Shown here: in pieces, positions 5,714 to 6,153 of the stretch
How positions within the stretch are numbered: the stretch's first letter is position 1
Layout of the letters: every line of letters begins with the position of its first letter
From: Clostridia bacterium
Lineage (GTDB): Bacteria; Bacillota; Clostridia; Oscillospirales; Butyricicoccaceae
Direction: 5' to 3'
DNA length: 6,153 bases
Assembly: GCA_017396925.1 (NCBI GenBank)
Contig: JAFQKM010000141.1
Coordinates: 1-6,153 of the forward strand
Program-made: the position numbers and the translations under genes
The notes under the pieces: model-generated
Database searches by the model: none
What the model was told of the DNA's origin: nothing
Seen by the model: the letters and a program-made list of their open reading frames with translations, nothing else

Positions 5714-6153
5714 CTATTCTTTCAGATCTTCGATCTCCACGCCGGTGTAATACCACTTGATGATTTCATCAAAGTTCTTGCCTTCTTCGGCCAGCGCCTT
5801 GGCGCCATACTGGCTCATGCCCACGCCGTGGCCGTAGCCGGTGGTTTTAAAGCAGAGGTCGCCGTTTTTCTGCACGGAATATGTAAAATTGGTCGAGTTG
5901 AGGCCCAGCAGGGTGCGGATTTCGGTGCCTTTGACCCGCACGCCGCCCACCGACACCTCGATGATACCGCCGGCTTCCGACCGCTCGGAGGCCTTGAACC
6001 AGTGGGACGGGTCGCAGCTCAGATCCATCGAAGGATAGGCGGCCAGCAGCTTGTCTTTAAATTCCTGCTGAGACAGGACCACCTCTCCCTGCCATCGGGG
6101 CGAAGCCTCGCCGCCCGGACTGTCGACCGATACCAGATAGGGGGTCTCGTTGC
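5714..6153 (-). CDS. spoIID: SpoIID, sporulation septal peptidoglycan hydrolase, C-terminal part
   Basis: The reading frame enters from the right edge (NETPYLVSVDSPGG...) and gives 145 C-terminal residues ending in TAG at 5716-5714. The diagnostic SpoIID C-terminal signature GYGHGVGMSQYGA is present, followed by the usual tail EIIKWYYTGVEIEDL. SpoIID is a membrane-anchored lytic transglycosylase made in the mother cell. With SpoIIP and SpoIIM it thins septal peptidoglycan and drives engulfment membrane migration. The catalytic Glu region would lie upstream, outside the window. A CDPSH motif is visible; a Cys/His zinc pair has been described in C. difficile SpoIID, and this may be its equivalent (inference). 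spoIIQ follows in the same direction after an unusually long 259-base gap that holds a second copy of this gene's 3' end. Confidence 0.93.
   Translation of the reverse strand, partial: NETPYLVSVDSPGGEASPRWQGEVVLSQQEFKDKLLAAYPSMDLSCDPSHWFKASERSEAGGIIEVSVGGVRVKGTEIRTLLGLNSTNFTYSVQKNGDLCFKTTGYGHGVGMSQYGAKALAEEGKNFDEIIKWYYTGVEIEDLKE
5717..5784. repeat. Direct repeat, copy A (inside the spoIID 3' end)
   Basis: This copy forms the last coding bases of spoIID and matches 5509-5576 at 62 of 68 positions. Part of the copy A region, TCTTGCCTTCTTCG (5776-5789), also occurs inverted and unchanged at 5690-5703, just outside the gene, giving a 14-bp inverted repeat. Confidence 0.9.

Noticed and set aside
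5509..5784. Template/variable repeat pair of a diversity-generating retroelement
   Set aside because: The copies differ at G, C and T positions as well as A, both are very short, and there is no reverse transcriptase in the window.

Overview
The window is GC-rich, and its codons end overwhelmingly in G or C. It carries two sporulation genes, spoIID and spoIIQ, next to a Gram-positive-style two-component system and a membrane-anchored HtrA protease. This suggests an endospore-forming, high-GC member of the Clostridia, perhaps of the Oscillospiraceae type. The taxon is inferred from gene content and composition only.

Left part, plus strand: the 3' end of a CPBP (CAAX-type) membrane metalloprotease gene (2-382) is followed by a 125-nt gap. 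That gap holds a promoter-like -10, a direct-repeat box and a perfect 16-bp palindrome. Then comes a tight three-gene unit: an OmpR/PhoB-type response regulator (508-1191), its sensor histidine kinase (1229-2668, TTG start) and an HtrA/DegP-like serine protease with one PDZ domain (2687-4018). The unit ends in a perfect 12-bp-stem terminator (4046-4070). The likely logic is an envelope-stress circuit: the kinase senses something outside the membrane, the regulator controls transcription (possibly its own), and the surface protease handles misfolded protein, as CssRS and HtrA do in Bacillus.

Middle: a GNAT acetyltransferase gene (4142-4657) has its own good promoter (TTGCAT-N17-TATAAT). A single in-frame TAG interrupts it at codon 57, so it looks like a recently inactivated gene. 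A bidirectional terminator (4665-4689) separates it from the convergent genes on the other strand.

Right part, minus strand: spoIID (partial, entering from the right edge, stop at 5714) is followed by spoIIQ (5454-4693), an M23/LytM protein with an intact zinc site. Their products belong to the engulfment machinery of sporulation: SpoIID degrades septal peptidoglycan, and SpoIIQ forms the forespore half of the channel joining forespore and mother cell.

The most unusual stretch is the 259-nt gap between these two genes. It contains a second, slightly different copy of the spoIID 3' end (62 of 68 bases identical, 208 bp away). Between the two copies lies a 138-bp block closed by a 10-bp inverted repeat and filled with four perfect hairpins, three of them back to back. 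It looks like a small inserted element that duplicated or replaced the gene's 3' end, or like a structured RNA.
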